NCBI RefSeq assembly: GCF_000300975.2
Contig: NZ_AEEC02000033.1
Coordinates: 1-58,347 of the forward strand
Source of the DNA: Herbaspirillum frisingense GSF30
Lineage (GTDB): Bacteria > Pseudomonadota > Gammaproteobacteria > Burkholderiales > Burkholderiaceae_D
Reading direction: 5' to 3'
Length of the DNA stretch: 58,347 nt
Numbering within the stretch: the first letter of the stretch is position 1; each line of letters begins with the position of its first letter. Both the position numbers and the translations under genes were made by a program. The notes under the pieces were generated by a model. The model ran no database searches. It was not told the origin of the DNA and was given only the letters and a program-made list of their open reading frames with translations. This document shows positions 32,846-41,590 of the stretch, in pieces.

Positions 32846-34105
32846 TCAGGCGTCCGGCAGGATCTCGGTCAGCGAGAGGATGGCCTGGGCCACTTCGGCG
32901 ATACGGCGGTTCTGGTTCATCGCATGCTTGCGCAGCAGGCGATAGGCGTTTTCTTCGTTGAGCCCCTGCTTCATCATCAGCACGCCCTTGGCGCGTTCGA
33001 TGAGCTTGCGTTCTTCCAGGCTCTCGCGCACGGTGGCCAGTTCCTGGGTCAGGTTCTGCAGCCGTTCGGATTGCGCCCGCAGCAGATCGACGATGGATTG
33101 TGTCAGGTGCGGCCCGACCCCGGCATCCATGGGGCCGCCGCTCAGGTGCCCGCCATCCAGGCTGGAGGAGAAGGTCGCCAGGGGGGCCAGCGGATCGAGC
33201 GCCTCTTCCTGGCTGAACCACTGGCCCTGATCGTCCAGCTCCTTCTGCAGTTCGATGATCTTGGCGCGGCATTGCGCCTGCACGTATTGCGCCAGGTGGA
33301 TCTCGACCTGATGCAGACCATCGATGCGGGTGGAGCAGCACTGGTACCAGGCATCGGCCATATCGGAATCCAGCGGCCGCTCGTGCGAGGTCAGCAGCTT
33401 GCGGCGCAGTCGCTCCAGCTCGGCCAGCGGCAGCGTGGCCTGCATTGCCGTCCACTCATTGCGGAAACCCTCGGCGAAGGACTCGAAACGGCGCAGCGCC
33501 TGCTCCTGCATCTCGATCTGGTATTCGATGCTCTGTTCCTGCTCGCGCGTGATCTTGCCCATGGCAAAGGCCGCGGCGCCGCCGGCGCGTTCGCGGCCGG
33601 CGAATTCCTTGCCCTGCATCAGGTTGAACAGCGCCACCAGCAGGCGTGAGATCTGCGGATCGACTGCTACATCGGCGGCCTCGAACACCAGCGCCAGCAG
33701 CGCCCCCACCAGCGTCTTGAAACGTTCGTAGCTGGCAGCCGGCGAGCAGGCCAGGGCCGCCACGTCGGCGCGCAGGCGCGGCAGGCCGTCCAGGGCGTGC
33801 AAGGCGAAGGCGATGCGGGTGTAGAGGCGGGCACCGTTGGAAAGTGCGTTGTCATGTTCGGTCGCCTCCAGCCAGGAGGCAAATTCCTGCTGCGCCACCT
33901 CGCTGGCAGCCACGCGCTCGCGCCACACCAGGGCATCACGCTCACCGCGCGAGCCCAGGTAGATATTGGAAATGCCACGTTCCTGCTGCAGGCAGTGGAT
34001 CAGTTTTCCCACCGTCAGCACCAGCTGGCAGGTGCGGGCGAGGCGTTGCAGTTCTTCCACTTCGCAGCGGCGGGCAGTGATCAGGTAGTTGAGGACGTTG
34101 CTCAT
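32846..34105 (-). CDS. NIT-ANTAR transcription antiterminator (NasR-like)
   Basis: A 419-residue regulator with an N-terminal helical NIT domain (about 35-300; LTVGKLIHCLQQERGISNIYLGS is its typical first helix, with conserved arginines) that in NasR binds nitrate or nitrite, a linker coiled coil (SERLQNLTQELATVRESLEERKLIERAKG) and a C-terminal ANTAR RNA-binding domain (about 360-415, AKGVLMMKQGLNEENAYRLLRKHAMNQNRRIAEVA). The start MSNVLNYLITARR at 34105 is preferred over the upstream GTG/ATG codons although no strong ribosome-binding site is seen. It sits directly upstream of the gluconate-dehydrogenase-type operon on the same strand rather than next to nitrate genes, so its target and ligand here are open. 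Confidence 0.88.
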   Translation of the reverse strand: MSNVLNYLITARRCEVEELQRLARTCQLVLTVGKLIHCLQQERGISNIYLGSRGERDALVWRERVAASEVAQQEFASWLEATEHDNALSNGARLYTRIAFALHALDGLPRLRADVAALACSPAASYERFKTLVGALLALVFEAADVAVDPQISRLLVALFNLMQGKEFAGRERAGGAAAFAMGKITREQEQSIEYQIEMQEQALRRFESFAEGFRNEWTAMQATLPLAELERLRRKLLTSHERPLDSDMADAWYQCCSTRIDGLHQVEIHLAQYVQAQCRAKIIELQKELDDQGQWFSQEEALDPLAPLATFSSSLDGGHLSGGPMDAGVGPHLTQSIVDLLRAQSERLQNLTQELATVRESLEERKLIERAKGVLMMKQGLNEENAYRLLRKHAMNQNRRIAEVAQAILSLTEILPDA

Positions 34106-34258
34106 GGGCGCAGGAAAGGGAGGGAGCGGGCAGCTGCCAGGGCAAGCAATATTCATGCAATGCCCGGCGCTGCCGCGATTGTAAAGGATCGCTCCGCTGC
34201 CTGAAACCCCGGGGCGGGCCGGCGACCTTGGACCCCGGTCTGCCCCGCCCGTACCCGA

Positions 34259-35668
34259 CTACATGTCGCTGACCAGCACGGCACGGCTGGCGTCGGCCGG
34301 TGCCGCGCCTTCCATCACGATCAGTTTCAGCGGGCCGGACTGGGACGATTGCGCGCCCGGTTCGGCCAGGCGGCGCGCCGGACCGATGGCCGTGCCGTTG
34401 GACATGCCCTTGGCATCGGTCACGAAGCTGGCCACCGGCGCACTCTGACCACTCAGGTAGACGTTGTAGTTGGTCTGCGGCTTGAGCTTGAAGAGCGACA
34501 CCTCCAGGGCATCGACCACGCCCAGGTTGCGCGACACCACGAAGCCCTTGGCTTCCGGCGCCGTCACGGGTTTCAGGCGGATATTGAGCGGTTCGGCATT
34601 GGCCAGCGGCGCCAGGTTCTGCTTGCCATCACCCTCGCCGACCACGTTGGAGAGGAAGATCAGGGCCTGCGGCGCCTGCCCACCGGCGACGTGGGCGATC
34701 ACTTTGTTCTGCGCCGGATCGATCACCTCCATGCCGTCACCGTTTTCCAGGCCCACATAGACCCGGCTGCTGTCGTCGGAACTCCAGATGCCATGCGGCA
34801 GCGCGCCGGTCGGGATGGTCGCCAGCAGCTGCGCCTGGGCATCGGTGCTGTAGACCTTGACCACGTTCTCGCCACCCACCGTGACATAGGCCAGCACCTG
34901 GCCGTTGACCGTGGCAAAGGCCAGGTGATTGGTGATGAAGCCGGTATCGATGACGCCGGTCACCTTCAGGGTGCGGGTGTCGATGCGGGTCACCTTGCCC
35001 ACGTCCTTGTGGGTCATCCACAGTTCCTTGTGGTCGGGCGTAAATTGCAGGAAGGGCGAGAAGGGGCTCACCACGTCGATCTTCTTGATCACCGTATGCG
35101 ACTTCACGTCGATCACATCCACCTGCGGCGTGAAGCTCGATACCGAGAAGGCCAGCTTGTTGTCCGGCAGGAACTGCACCATGCCGGGACCGACGGCGGT
35201 CTGGATGCGGCGGGTTTCCTTGAAGGTCTGCGGGTCGATGACGGAGATGTAGTCCTCGCCGCGCACCACCACCCAGACTTCCTTGCCGTCAGCGGTAAAG
35301 AAGCCCTCGTGCGGCGAGCGGCCGACGTAGGTCACGCCCTTGACGGCATTGGTGGCGGTATCGATGAAGGTGACCGAGTTGGACCCGTTGGAGATCACCA
35401 CCAGGGTCTTGTGGTCCGGCGAGAAGCCCATGCCGTGCACGTTGATCTGGCCGCGATACAGGGGCGAGAGCACGTCCGGACGCGGATTGCCCAGGCGGAT
35501 CTGGCCCACCAGCGTATTGTCGGCAGGATTGAAGACCGACACTGTATTGCTGTTCTGGTCGGCCGTGTACACCCGGTCATGGGCGGTGGGCAGGGCCATG
35601 GCTGAGCAGGACAGCAAGGACAGCAGCGAAATGGTGAGGGTGGAAAGTGCGAGTCTGGATGATTTCAT
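34259..35668 (-). CDS. Periplasmic YVTN beta-propeller protein
   Basis: A 469-residue secreted protein with a Sec signal peptide (cleavage expected after SCSAMA near 24). From about 30 to 340 it shows repeated beta-propeller blades of the YVTN/NHL type: DRVYTADQNSNTVSVFNPA, KTLVVISNGSNSVTFIDTATN, KEVWVVVRGEDYISVIDPQT, KELWMTHKDVGKVTRIDTRT and SRVYVGLENGDGMEVIDPAQ. A C-terminal beta domain of about 110 residues follows. It contains no heme site and no catalytic motif I recognise, so a ligand-binding or scaffold role is likely. It follows the DUF305 gene by 50 bases, and the two are probably co-transcribed. Confidence 0.82.
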   Translation of the reverse strand: MKSSRLALSTLTISLLSLLSCSAMALPTAHDRVYTADQNSNTVSVFNPADNTLVGQIRLGNPRPDVLSPLYRGQINVHGMGFSPDHKTLVVISNGSNSVTFIDTATNAVKGVTYVGRSPHEGFFTADGKEVWVVVRGEDYISVIDPQTFKETRRIQTAVGPGMVQFLPDNKLAFSVSSFTPQVDVIDVKSHTVIKKIDVVSPFSPFLQFTPDHKELWMTHKDVGKVTRIDTRTLKVTGVIDTGFITNHLAFATVNGQVLAYVTVGGENVVKVYSTDAQAQLLATIPTGALPHGIWSSDDSSRVYVGLENGDGMEVIDPAQNKVIAHVAGGQAPQALIFLSNVVGEGDGKQNLAPLANAEPLNIRLKPVTAPEAKGFVVSRNLGVVDALEVSLFKLKPQTNYNVYLSGQSAPVASFVTDAKGMSNGTAIGPARRLAEPGAQSSQSGPLKLIVMEGAAPADASRAVLVSDM

Positions 35669-35718
35669 GGCGTTGGCGCGGTGGTTGGAAAAGCGGGGGA
35701 GGCACAGTGATGGCGGGC

Positions 35719-36189
35719 TTAGGGCGCGCTGGAGGGGTAGCCGTGGCGCTTGAGCCAGGCCTGCATCACCTGGATCTCGTTCTGCTGTTCGGCCACGATG
35801 CCCAGTGCCAGATTGCGTATCTCCGGGTCCTGGCTGTACAACAGCACGGCACGCGCCATGTCGACGGCACCCTGGTGATGGGGCAGCATCATGCTCACGA
35901 AATCGTGGTCAGGTTGACCGTTCATGGGCGCGTGCTGCATGCCGTAGTCCATCACGGCCATGGCATCGTCATTCAGTGTGGAAAAGGGTTTGGCGCTGCT
36001 GGCCACGAAGACGGGGGGCGTTGCCGTGGTGAGTGGTGCCGGGCTGTCATGAGCCATACCATGCATGGCCCCCATGTCATGGGCCGGTGCGGTGGCCGCG
36101 AACGCAGCCAGGGAACATGCCAGCGAAGCCGCCAGCATCAGGCGCCAGCCCCGGGCCGACCGGCCGTGCGTTGTCGATACTGCCTTCAT
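35719..36189 (-). CDS. DUF305 family periplasmic protein
   Basis: A 156-residue protein with a signal peptide (cleaved near APAHD) and a DUF305 domain, a ferritin-like four-helix fold. The signature FVSMMLPHHQGAVDMARAVL is complete, and the mature N-terminus is rich in histidine and methionine (HDMGAMHGMAHD). DUF305 proteins often accompany copper-handling genes, and such His/Met clusters can bind copper; that role here is inferred. ATG 36189 has AGGAGA six bases upstream. It precedes the YVTN propeller gene on the same strand. Confidence 0.85.
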   Translation of the reverse strand: MKAVSTTHGRSARGWRLMLAASLACSLAAFAATAPAHDMGAMHGMAHDSPAPLTTATPPVFVASSAKPFSTLNDDAMAVMDYGMQHAPMNGQPDHDFVSMMLPHHQGAVDMARAVLLYSQDPEIRNLALGIVAEQQNEIQVMQAWLKRHGYPSSAP

Positions 36190-36307
36190 GCTATCTCCTG
36201 GAGGTGATGAGTACGGGCAGTCTAGGCAGCGCACGGCGTCGTCGGCATGACAATCGAATGACAAATCTGTCACCCGCTCATGCCCAACGACGGCAAGGAG
36301 GATAGGC

Positions 36308-37144
36308 TCAACCGTCGGTGGAACGGCTCAGCGCTTCATGGGTCTGGATTTCCTGCTCCAGCGCGACCAGGCCGGCGCGCACCAGTTGCAGCGCATCGCT
36401 GCCCAGCAGCAGATGGGCCGGTGGCTGCGGCATGGCGATCAGGGCCAGCATCGCCTGTGCTGCCTTCGCCGGGTCCCCCAATTGCTTGCCGTGCTTGTCT
36501 TCGCGGGCCTTGCGGACCGGATCGAAGAGGGCGTCATAGTCGCTGATGGTGCGCGGCGAGCGCGCCATCGACCGACCCGCCCAATCGGTGCGGAACGAGC
36601 CCGGCGCCACTGCCGTGACGGCGATGCCCAGTGGCTTGAGCTCCTGGCCCAGAGAGGCCGAGATACCCTCCAGCGCGAACTTGCTGCCGCAGTAATAGCT
36701 GATCCCCGGCATGGTGATATGCCCGCCCATGGAAGTGATGTTGATGAGGTGACCGCGCCGCCGGGCGCGCATGAAGGGTAGCACCGCCTTCATCATCGCC
36801 ACCGCGCCGAAGACATTGACCTCGAACTGGCGGCGCATCTCCGCCAGCGGCGATTCTTCCATCACGCCTTCATGCCCATAGCCGGCATTGTTGACCAGCA
36901 CGTCGATGCCACCGGTCTGCGCTTCGGCTGCGCTGACCATGGGCGCGATAGCGTCGGTATCGGTGACGTCCAGTACGTGACCCCAGGCGCGGCCCGGCGC
37001 CAGGGCCTCGAAGTCGGCCACCGCCTGTGCGTGGCGTGCGGTACCGACCACGCGGTGGCCGGCGTCCAGCGCCGCCACGGCCAGCGCCCGGCCGAAGCCG
37101 CTGCTGATGCCGGTGATGAGCAAGGTTTTCTGCAGGGACATCAT
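36308..37144 (-). CDS. Short-chain dehydrogenase/reductase
   Basis: A 278-residue classical SDR, NAD(P)-binding motif TGISSGFG near 11-18, NNAGYG near the fourth strand, ITSMGGHI with the catalytic serine, and YYCGSKFALEG with the tyrosine and lysine. The TGxSSGFGR start and the RTDWAGRSM segment are typical of the large uncharacterised group annotated as oxidoreductases next to AraC regulators. Two adjacent ATG codons (37144, 37141) follow a GGAG tract; either can serve. It reads away from the AraC gene at 37233, which is its likely regulator. Substrate unknown. Confidence 0.88.
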   Translation of the reverse strand: MMSLQKTLLITGISSGFGRALAVAALDAGHRVVGTARHAQAVADFEALAPGRAWGHVLDVTDTDAIAPMVSAAEAQTGGIDVLVNNAGYGHEGVMEESPLAEMRRQFEVNVFGAVAMMKAVLPFMRARRRGHLINITSMGGHITMPGISYYCGSKFALEGISASLGQELKPLGIAVTAVAPGSFRTDWAGRSMARSPRTISDYDALFDPVRKAREDKHGKQLGDPAKAAQAMLALIAMPQPPAHLLLGSDALQLVRAGLVALEQEIQTHEALSRSTDG

Positions 37145-37232
37145 GCTTCTCCAGTTGAAGTAGGGGAGTGCATAATAGTCAGCCATCACCGAATCATTAA
37201 GTCGTAATCACCTGTTTTTATTGCCTGAAACT

Positions 37233-38204
37233 ATGAAACGCGAGATTGCCGTGCGTACCGCCAAGCCCACCCTGCAAGCCCCTGTACAGCAGCGCATCAT
37301 CCAATTGCTGCAGGACATGGCGCCCACCGAGGGCTATCACCTCACGCCCATGGAGAGCGTGCGTGTACTGCGCGCCGATGGCCCGCTGGCGCGCACGCCG
37401 GTGCTCTACGACCCGGGCATCGTGATCGTCTGCCAGGGGCGCAAGCGTGGTTATTTTGGTGGGGAGCTGTATCTCTACGACGAGCAGCACTACCTGGCGG
37501 TCTCGGTACCGGTACCTTTCACCATGGAGACCGATGCCACGCCGCGACGTCCCTTGCTGGCCCTGTACCTGCACCTGGATTTCACCCTGGCTGCCGAGCT
37601 GGCGCTGCAGATCGACCGCCAGGGCGCCCCCGCCGTGCAGACCGCGCGCAGCATGATGTCCTCACCCATGGAGCCAGCCTTGCAGGGCAGCCTGCTGCGT
37701 TTTCTGGAAGCGATGGCGCAACCGCAGGAGGCCGCCATCCTCGGTACCGCGCTGCTGCGCGAAATCTACTATCGGGTGCTCACCGGCGCCCAGGGCGAGG
37801 CGCTACGCAATGCCCTGGCCATGCGCGGCCATTTCGGCAAGATCGGGCGCGTGCTGCGGCGTATCCACACCGACTATGCGCAGGACCTGGACGTGATGCA
37901 GCTGGCAGCCGAGGCCGGCATGAGCGCGCCCAGTTTCTACGTGCACTTCAAGGACATCACCCAGGCCTCGCCGATGCAGTACCTGAAGTCGATCCGCCTG
38001 CATCAGGCGCGTCTGCTGATGGTGCGCGAAGAGATGACGGCCGAGGCGGCCGCCCATGCGGTGGGTTATGTCAGCACCAGCCAGTTCAGCCGCGAGTTCA
38101 AGCGCCTCTTCGGCGCCACCCCGGTGGCCGAATGCCGACGACTGCGCGAGAGCTTTGCCCTGCCGCCCGGCTTTGCGGATGCGCAGTTCGTGTCCTCGCA
38201 TTGA
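37233..38204 (+). CDS. AraC family regulator with AraC_N domain
   Basis: A 323-residue regulator. The N-terminal AraC-type ligand domain spans about 35-190 (YHLTPMESVRVLRADGPLARTPVLYDPGIVIVCQG is its typical opening in two parts), and the C-terminal double HTH spans about 215-315 (VMQLAAEAGMSAPSFYVHFK, then AAHAVGYVSTSQFSREFKRLFG). It is divergent from the SDR at 36308-37144 with 88 bases between starts, the standard layout in which this subgroup controls the neighbouring oxidoreductase. ATG 37233 is preferred to the in-frame TTG at 37221; no strong ribosome-binding site is seen for either. Confidence 0.88.
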   Translation: MKREIAVRTAKPTLQAPVQQRIIQLLQDMAPTEGYHLTPMESVRVLRADGPLARTPVLYDPGIVIVCQGRKRGYFGGELYLYDEQHYLAVSVPVPFTMETDATPRRPLLALYLHLDFTLAAELALQIDRQGAPAVQTARSMMSSPMEPALQGSLLRFLEAMAQPQEAAILGTALLREIYYRVLTGAQGEALRNALAMRGHFGKIGRVLRRIHTDYAQDLDVMQLAAEAGMSAPSFYVHFKDITQASPMQYLKSIRLHQARLLMVREEMTAEAAAHAVGYVSTSQFSREFKRLFGATPVAECRRLRESFALPPGFADAQFVSSH

Positions 38205-38222
38205 GCCCTCGGGCCGCAGCGT

Positions 38223-38930
38223 TCAGCGGGCGATATACCACTCGTAACGGTGGTTCCATGCCACGAACAGGTTCATGACGATGGCCCCCACCAGGGAATA
38301 GAGCACGCGGTCGGCCGGCATGAAGCAGGCCGCCGTGGCGAACAGCACCAGGTCGAAGCCCATCAGCAGCCAGCCGGCCTTGAAACCGGTGCGCTCCTGC
38401 AGGTAGCTGGCCAGGATGCTCATGCCGCCGCAACTGGCCTGGTGGCGGAACAGGCCGATCAGCCCGATGCCCACGCACAGACCCGCCAGCACGGCACCCA
38501 CCAGCGGATCGAGGTGGCTGTAGCTGATGTAGTTACCGGCGATATTGGTCAGCACCGACACGGCGGTCACCGCCGCCAGCGTGCGCCAGGTGAAGGCCGC
38601 ACCCATGCGCAGGGCCGCCAGCAGGTAGAAGGGCAGGTTGATCAGCGCAAAGGCCGTACCGAAGCTGACCCCGGTGGCATAGCTGACCAGGAAGGCCACA
38701 CCGGCCACCTGGCCGATGATGAGCCCGAGACTGTGCAGCATGGACATGCCGAAGGCGATCATCACCACCCCGAACAGCTGGCCCTGCAGGTTGTCGATCC
38801 AGTTATGGCGTACCTGGGGAAGCGCTGCAGTGCGCTCGCGCGGGCGGGGCAAGGACGAGGAAGACGAGGAAGAAGCGGGTGCCACGGAGGCAGGGGAGGC
38901 AGACGAAGAGCCGGCAGTAGAGGTCGTCAT
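38223..38930 (-). CDS. YitT family integral membrane protein
   Basis: A 235-residue membrane protein with a serine/alanine-rich, likely disordered N-terminal tail of about 45 residues and then five to six hydrophobic helices. The DUF161/YitT pattern is seen in WIDNLQGQLFGVVMIAFGMSMLHS, NLPFYLLA, and SYSHLDPLVGAVLAGLCVGIGLG-type segments followed by SCGGMSILASYLQERTG. Function of the family is unknown; transport is usually assumed. It lacks the soluble C-terminal DUF2179 domain that many Bacillus members have. The start is uncertain (38930 or 38945), with no clear ribosome-binding site. It is convergent with the AraC gene 37233-38204. Confidence 0.82.
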   Translation of the reverse strand: MTTSTAGSSSASPASVAPASSSSSSSLPRPRERTAALPQVRHNWIDNLQGQLFGVVMIAFGMSMLHSLGLIIGQVAGVAFLVSYATGVSFGTAFALINLPFYLLAALRMGAAFTWRTLAAVTAVSVLTNIAGNYISYSHLDPLVGAVLAGLCVGIGLIGLFRHQASCGGMSILASYLQERTGFKAGWLLMGFDLVLFATAACFMPADRVLYSLVGAIVMNLFVAWNHRYEWYIAR

Positions 38931-39068
38931 GGCAATACCAATCATCAATCGTGGATAACGAACGCGTTACGGCAATGGACAGGCCAGCGGGTAAGCCGGC
39001 ACCACCATTGCATTTGCGACTGCCTTCTGTCGTCGACAGTCGCCGCAGGGGCGCATGGTAATTGATTT

Positions 39069-39116
39069 GTTGCGACGCAGCGACTACTGGATGCGGCCGC
39101 GCTGCGTCCTCGCAAC
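39069..39116. promoter_or_regulatory. Long interrupted inverted repeat upstream of AraC gene
   Basis: GTTGCGA-CGCAGCG at 39069-39082 pairs with CGCTGCG (39100-39106) and TCGCAAC (39110-39116), with a three-base bulge TCC and a 17-base loop. It lies in the divergent gap between the YitT and AraC genes, about 80 bases before the AraC start, and could be an operator or a structural element. No T-run follows. Confidence 0.55.
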
Positions 39117-39194
39117 ATTTCCCATCTAGCAGGAAATATGCCAGGGGGTCCGAGGGATGAGCACCGGAATGTCGCCTCCGGCTAGAATCCCGTC

Positions 39195-40043
39195 ATGGAC
39201 ATTCTTTCTCCCACGCCCGCCCAGGAATGGATCAGGCTGCAGCGCGACGAGGACAGCGGCATCGAGAGCATCGGTGCCCATTTCTCCGGCCATGCCTACG
39301 ATCCGCACGACCATGACGAGATGCTGGTCGGCGTGACCCTGCAGGGCGTGCAGCGCTTCCGCTGCGGCACCGCCTTGCACGTCAGCACCCCCGGCAAGTC
39401 CATCCTGATCGAACCCGGTGCCCTGCACGACGGTCACGCGCCCCATGAGAGCGGCTTTACCTACGCCATGCTCTACCTGCCTACGCCCTGGCTGGACAGG
39501 ATGACCGACCACCTGCGCCTGCCCGCGATGACCCGCTTCGCTACCTTCCGCCAGACCCTGCACGACGACGCCCAGCTCGCCGGGGCCATCCACCGGGCCT
39601 TCCTGGCCTTGCACCAGCGCGAGGGCAAACTGGCCCGCGACCTGGCCCTGGACCGCATGCTGGTCTTGCTCTCCGGCCAGTTCGACGAGAGTGTGGCGGG
39701 AAGCAACGAGCCACCTTCCCCGGCCCTGCAACGGGTGCGCGATCTGATGCATGCACATTTTTCAGAGGATCTGGGCCTGGAAGACCTGGTCGCCTGTTCC
39801 GGCATGGACCGGTTCCGCCTGAGTCGCCAGTTCAGTCGGGCCTTCGGGCGCACCCCGCATGCCTATCTGGTGCAATTGCGCCTGCGCCTGGCGCGCAGCC
39901 TGCTGGCGGCCGGCCATGATCCGGCCCAGGTCGCGGCCGACGCCGGCTTTGCCGACCAGAGCCATCTGGGCCGCTGGTTCCGGCGCGCCTACCGCATCAC
40001 CCCGGCCGCCTACCGGCGCGTCTGCACAAATGTTCTAGAGTGA
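39195..40043 (+). CDS. AraC family regulator with cupin N-terminal domain
   Basis: A 282-residue regulator. The N-terminal half is a cupin-like AraC_binding domain (AHFSGHAYDPHDHDEMLVGVTLQGVQRFRCG and PGALHDGHAPHESGF in sections), and the C-terminal half is the double HTH (LEDLVACSGMDRFRLSRQFSRAFGRTPHAYLVQLRL; AADAGFADQSHLGRWFRRAYRITPAAYRR). It is divergent from the YitT gene and 53 bases ahead of a DUF2000 gene on the same strand; AraC-DUF2000 neighbours recur in Burkholderiales, so that gene is a likely partner or target. Effector unknown. Confidence 0.87.
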   Translation: MDILSPTPAQEWIRLQRDEDSGIESIGAHFSGHAYDPHDHDEMLVGVTLQGVQRFRCGTALHVSTPGKSILIEPGALHDGHAPHESGFTYAMLYLPTPWLDRMTDHLRLPAMTRFATFRQTLHDDAQLAGAIHRAFLALHQREGKLARDLALDRMLVLLSGQFDESVAGSNEPPSPALQRVRDLMHAHFSEDLGLEDLVACSGMDRFRLSRQFSRAFGRTPHAYLVQLRLRLARSLLAAGHDPAQVAADAGFADQSHLGRWFRRAYRITPAAYRRVCTNVLE

Positions 40044-40096
40044 AGCGCGGCGGCTTCCTAAGATGGAAGGCTCTGAATCCTGATCGGGAAGACCGC

Positions 40097-40504
40097 ATGT
40101 TCGATACCAAAATCGCCATCCTGGTGCGCAATGACCTGCCCATGTGGCAACGCCTGAACGTCACCGCATTCCTTGCCACCGGCATCGTCGCCGCCGCGCC
40201 GCAAGCCCTGGGCACGCCCTATGTCGATGCCGCCGGGAAAAGCTACACCGCCCTGTGCGGCCAACCCATCCTGATCTTCGAGGCCGACCTGCAGGGGCTG
40301 CAGGCGGCCCATCGCATCGGCCTGGAACGTGAACTGATCGTCGCCCCCTATGTGCAGGCGATGTTTTCCACCGGCCATGACGACGCCAATCGCCAGGTCT
40401 TTCTGGCGGAAGACCCGGCATCCATGAACCTGGTGGGACTGGCCCTGCGCGGCGGCAAGAAGGCGGTGGACAAGGCCACCAAGGGACTGGCGCTGCATCC
40501 CTGA
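40097..40504 (+). CDS. DUF2000 family protein
   Basis: A 135-residue protein of the DUF2000 family (distant PTH2-like fold). The family pattern is visible as FDTKIAILVRNDLPMWQRLNVTAFL near the start, GQPILIFEADLQGLQ in the middle, and DPASMNLVGLALRGGKKAVDKATKGL at the end. No catalytic residues can be assigned. ATG 40097 is chosen because homologues start with the KIAIL strand and a GGGAAG tract precedes it; the frame is open back to 40040. It follows the AraC gene closely. Biological role is unknown. Confidence 0.82.
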   Translation: MFDTKIAILVRNDLPMWQRLNVTAFLATGIVAAAPQALGTPYVDAAGKSYTALCGQPILIFEADLQGLQAAHRIGLERELIVAPYVQAMFSTGHDDANRQVFLAEDPASMNLVGLALRGGKKAVDKATKGLALHP

Positions 40505-40575
40505 AGGAAGGCCAGAGCGGAGGAGGGGAGAGGGCTGGGCAGGCTGGATGGCGACGGCCGCTCAGACCGGTCGCG

Positions 40576-41457
40576 TCATTCCAGTTCCTTCAACTTCTGG
40601 TGCAGCACCTCCACCCGCTGCAGGTGGCCATTGCCGCGTTCGCGCAGCCGTTCGGCCGTCAGCGAACAGATCAGGTTGACCATCGCGGAGACGGCCACCA
40701 CGCTGTCGAACAGCATCATGCCGTCGGTATGGCAGCGGATCACCCAGTCGGCGCGTCGGGCCGGCTTGCCGGCGATCACATCGGACACGTACAGGGTCTT
40801 CACGCCGGCCTCGGCCAAGGCTTCCATCGCCAGGGAGATCGCCGGCACCCGGCGTCGCAGACCGATCACGATCGCCATGTCGCGCTCGCCCAGGTCACCC
40901 AGGTACTCGGCCAGCGTATCTCCTGGCGCCGGCAGCACCAGCACATTGCTGCGCACCTGGATCAGCTCGCGCCGGATCATCTGCGCAATCGTATGGCTGT
41001 GACGATAGCCGATGATCGCCACGCGCTGTGCATTGGCAATGCCATTGACCGCATCGGTCAGGACCTGCGGGTCCAGCGAGCGGTAGGTATTGGCCAGGTT
41101 GGCGACCTCATGGTTCAGGTGCGCCTCGATGGTGGCACCGAGCCCGCTTCGGGCTTCCTTCTCTCCGCGCTTCTGCAGATACAGGGGCGACCCGCCCATC
41201 AGCGCCGCCCGCGCGTCTTCCCGGGCATCGTCATAGGACGCATAGCCAAGTTTCTGGAAAAAGCGGGTGGCCGTGGCCTTGGACACCTGCGCGCTTTCGG
41301 CCAGCTCCGTGGCCGTCTGCATGGCCAACTGACCCGGTGCGCTGAGGATGATGTCGGCCAGCCGCTGGTCGATTCCCGAAAGCTGTTCGTACTGCGCCGC
41401 GATGCGGCTTTCGATGGAGGCCGAAGCCTTGTTCTTCTTGGTCGGAATGCTTGCCAT
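40576..41457 (-). CDS. MurR/RpiR family regulator of the DUF1989/ABC operon
   Basis: A 293-residue regulator with an N-terminal RpiR HTH (about 15-90; QRLADIILSAPGQLAMQTATELAESAQVSKATATRFFQKLGY in sections) and a C-terminal SIS domain (about 135-260; RVAIIGYRHSHTIAQMIRRELIQ, GDLGERDMAIVIGLRRR, LYVSDVIAG). SIS domains usually bind phosphosugars, but a subgroup of RpiR proteins next to amino-acid transporters responds to nitrogenous or keto compounds. It is divergent from the substrate-binding-protein gene with a 299-base gap that carries repeated TGAAAC/GTTTCA half-sites. The upstream open frame to 41730 runs through those sites and is rejected. Confidence 0.88.
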   Translation of the reverse strand: MASIPTKKNKASASIESRIAAQYEQLSGIDQRLADIILSAPGQLAMQTATELAESAQVSKATATRFFQKLGYASYDDAREDARAALMGGSPLYLQKRGEKEARSGLGATIEAHLNHEVANLANTYRSLDPQVLTDAVNGIANAQRVAIIGYRHSHTIAQMIRRELIQVRSNVLVLPAPGDTLAEYLGDLGERDMAIVIGLRRRVPAISLAMEALAEAGVKTLYVSDVIAGKPARRADWVIRCHTDGMMLFDSVVAVSAMVNLICSLTAERLRERGNGHLQRVEVLHQKLKELE

Positions 41458-41590
41458 GGTTGTCTGGACGGCCTGGTCTGGGATGCTGCGCGATGGTGCA
41501 AGAATCATTCCAGTGCAGCGCGGCGCACCTGTCTTGTGCGGGGCGGCGCTGCCCTGGAACGAGAGGCATTGTACGTCGTCGGCGTCGTCG

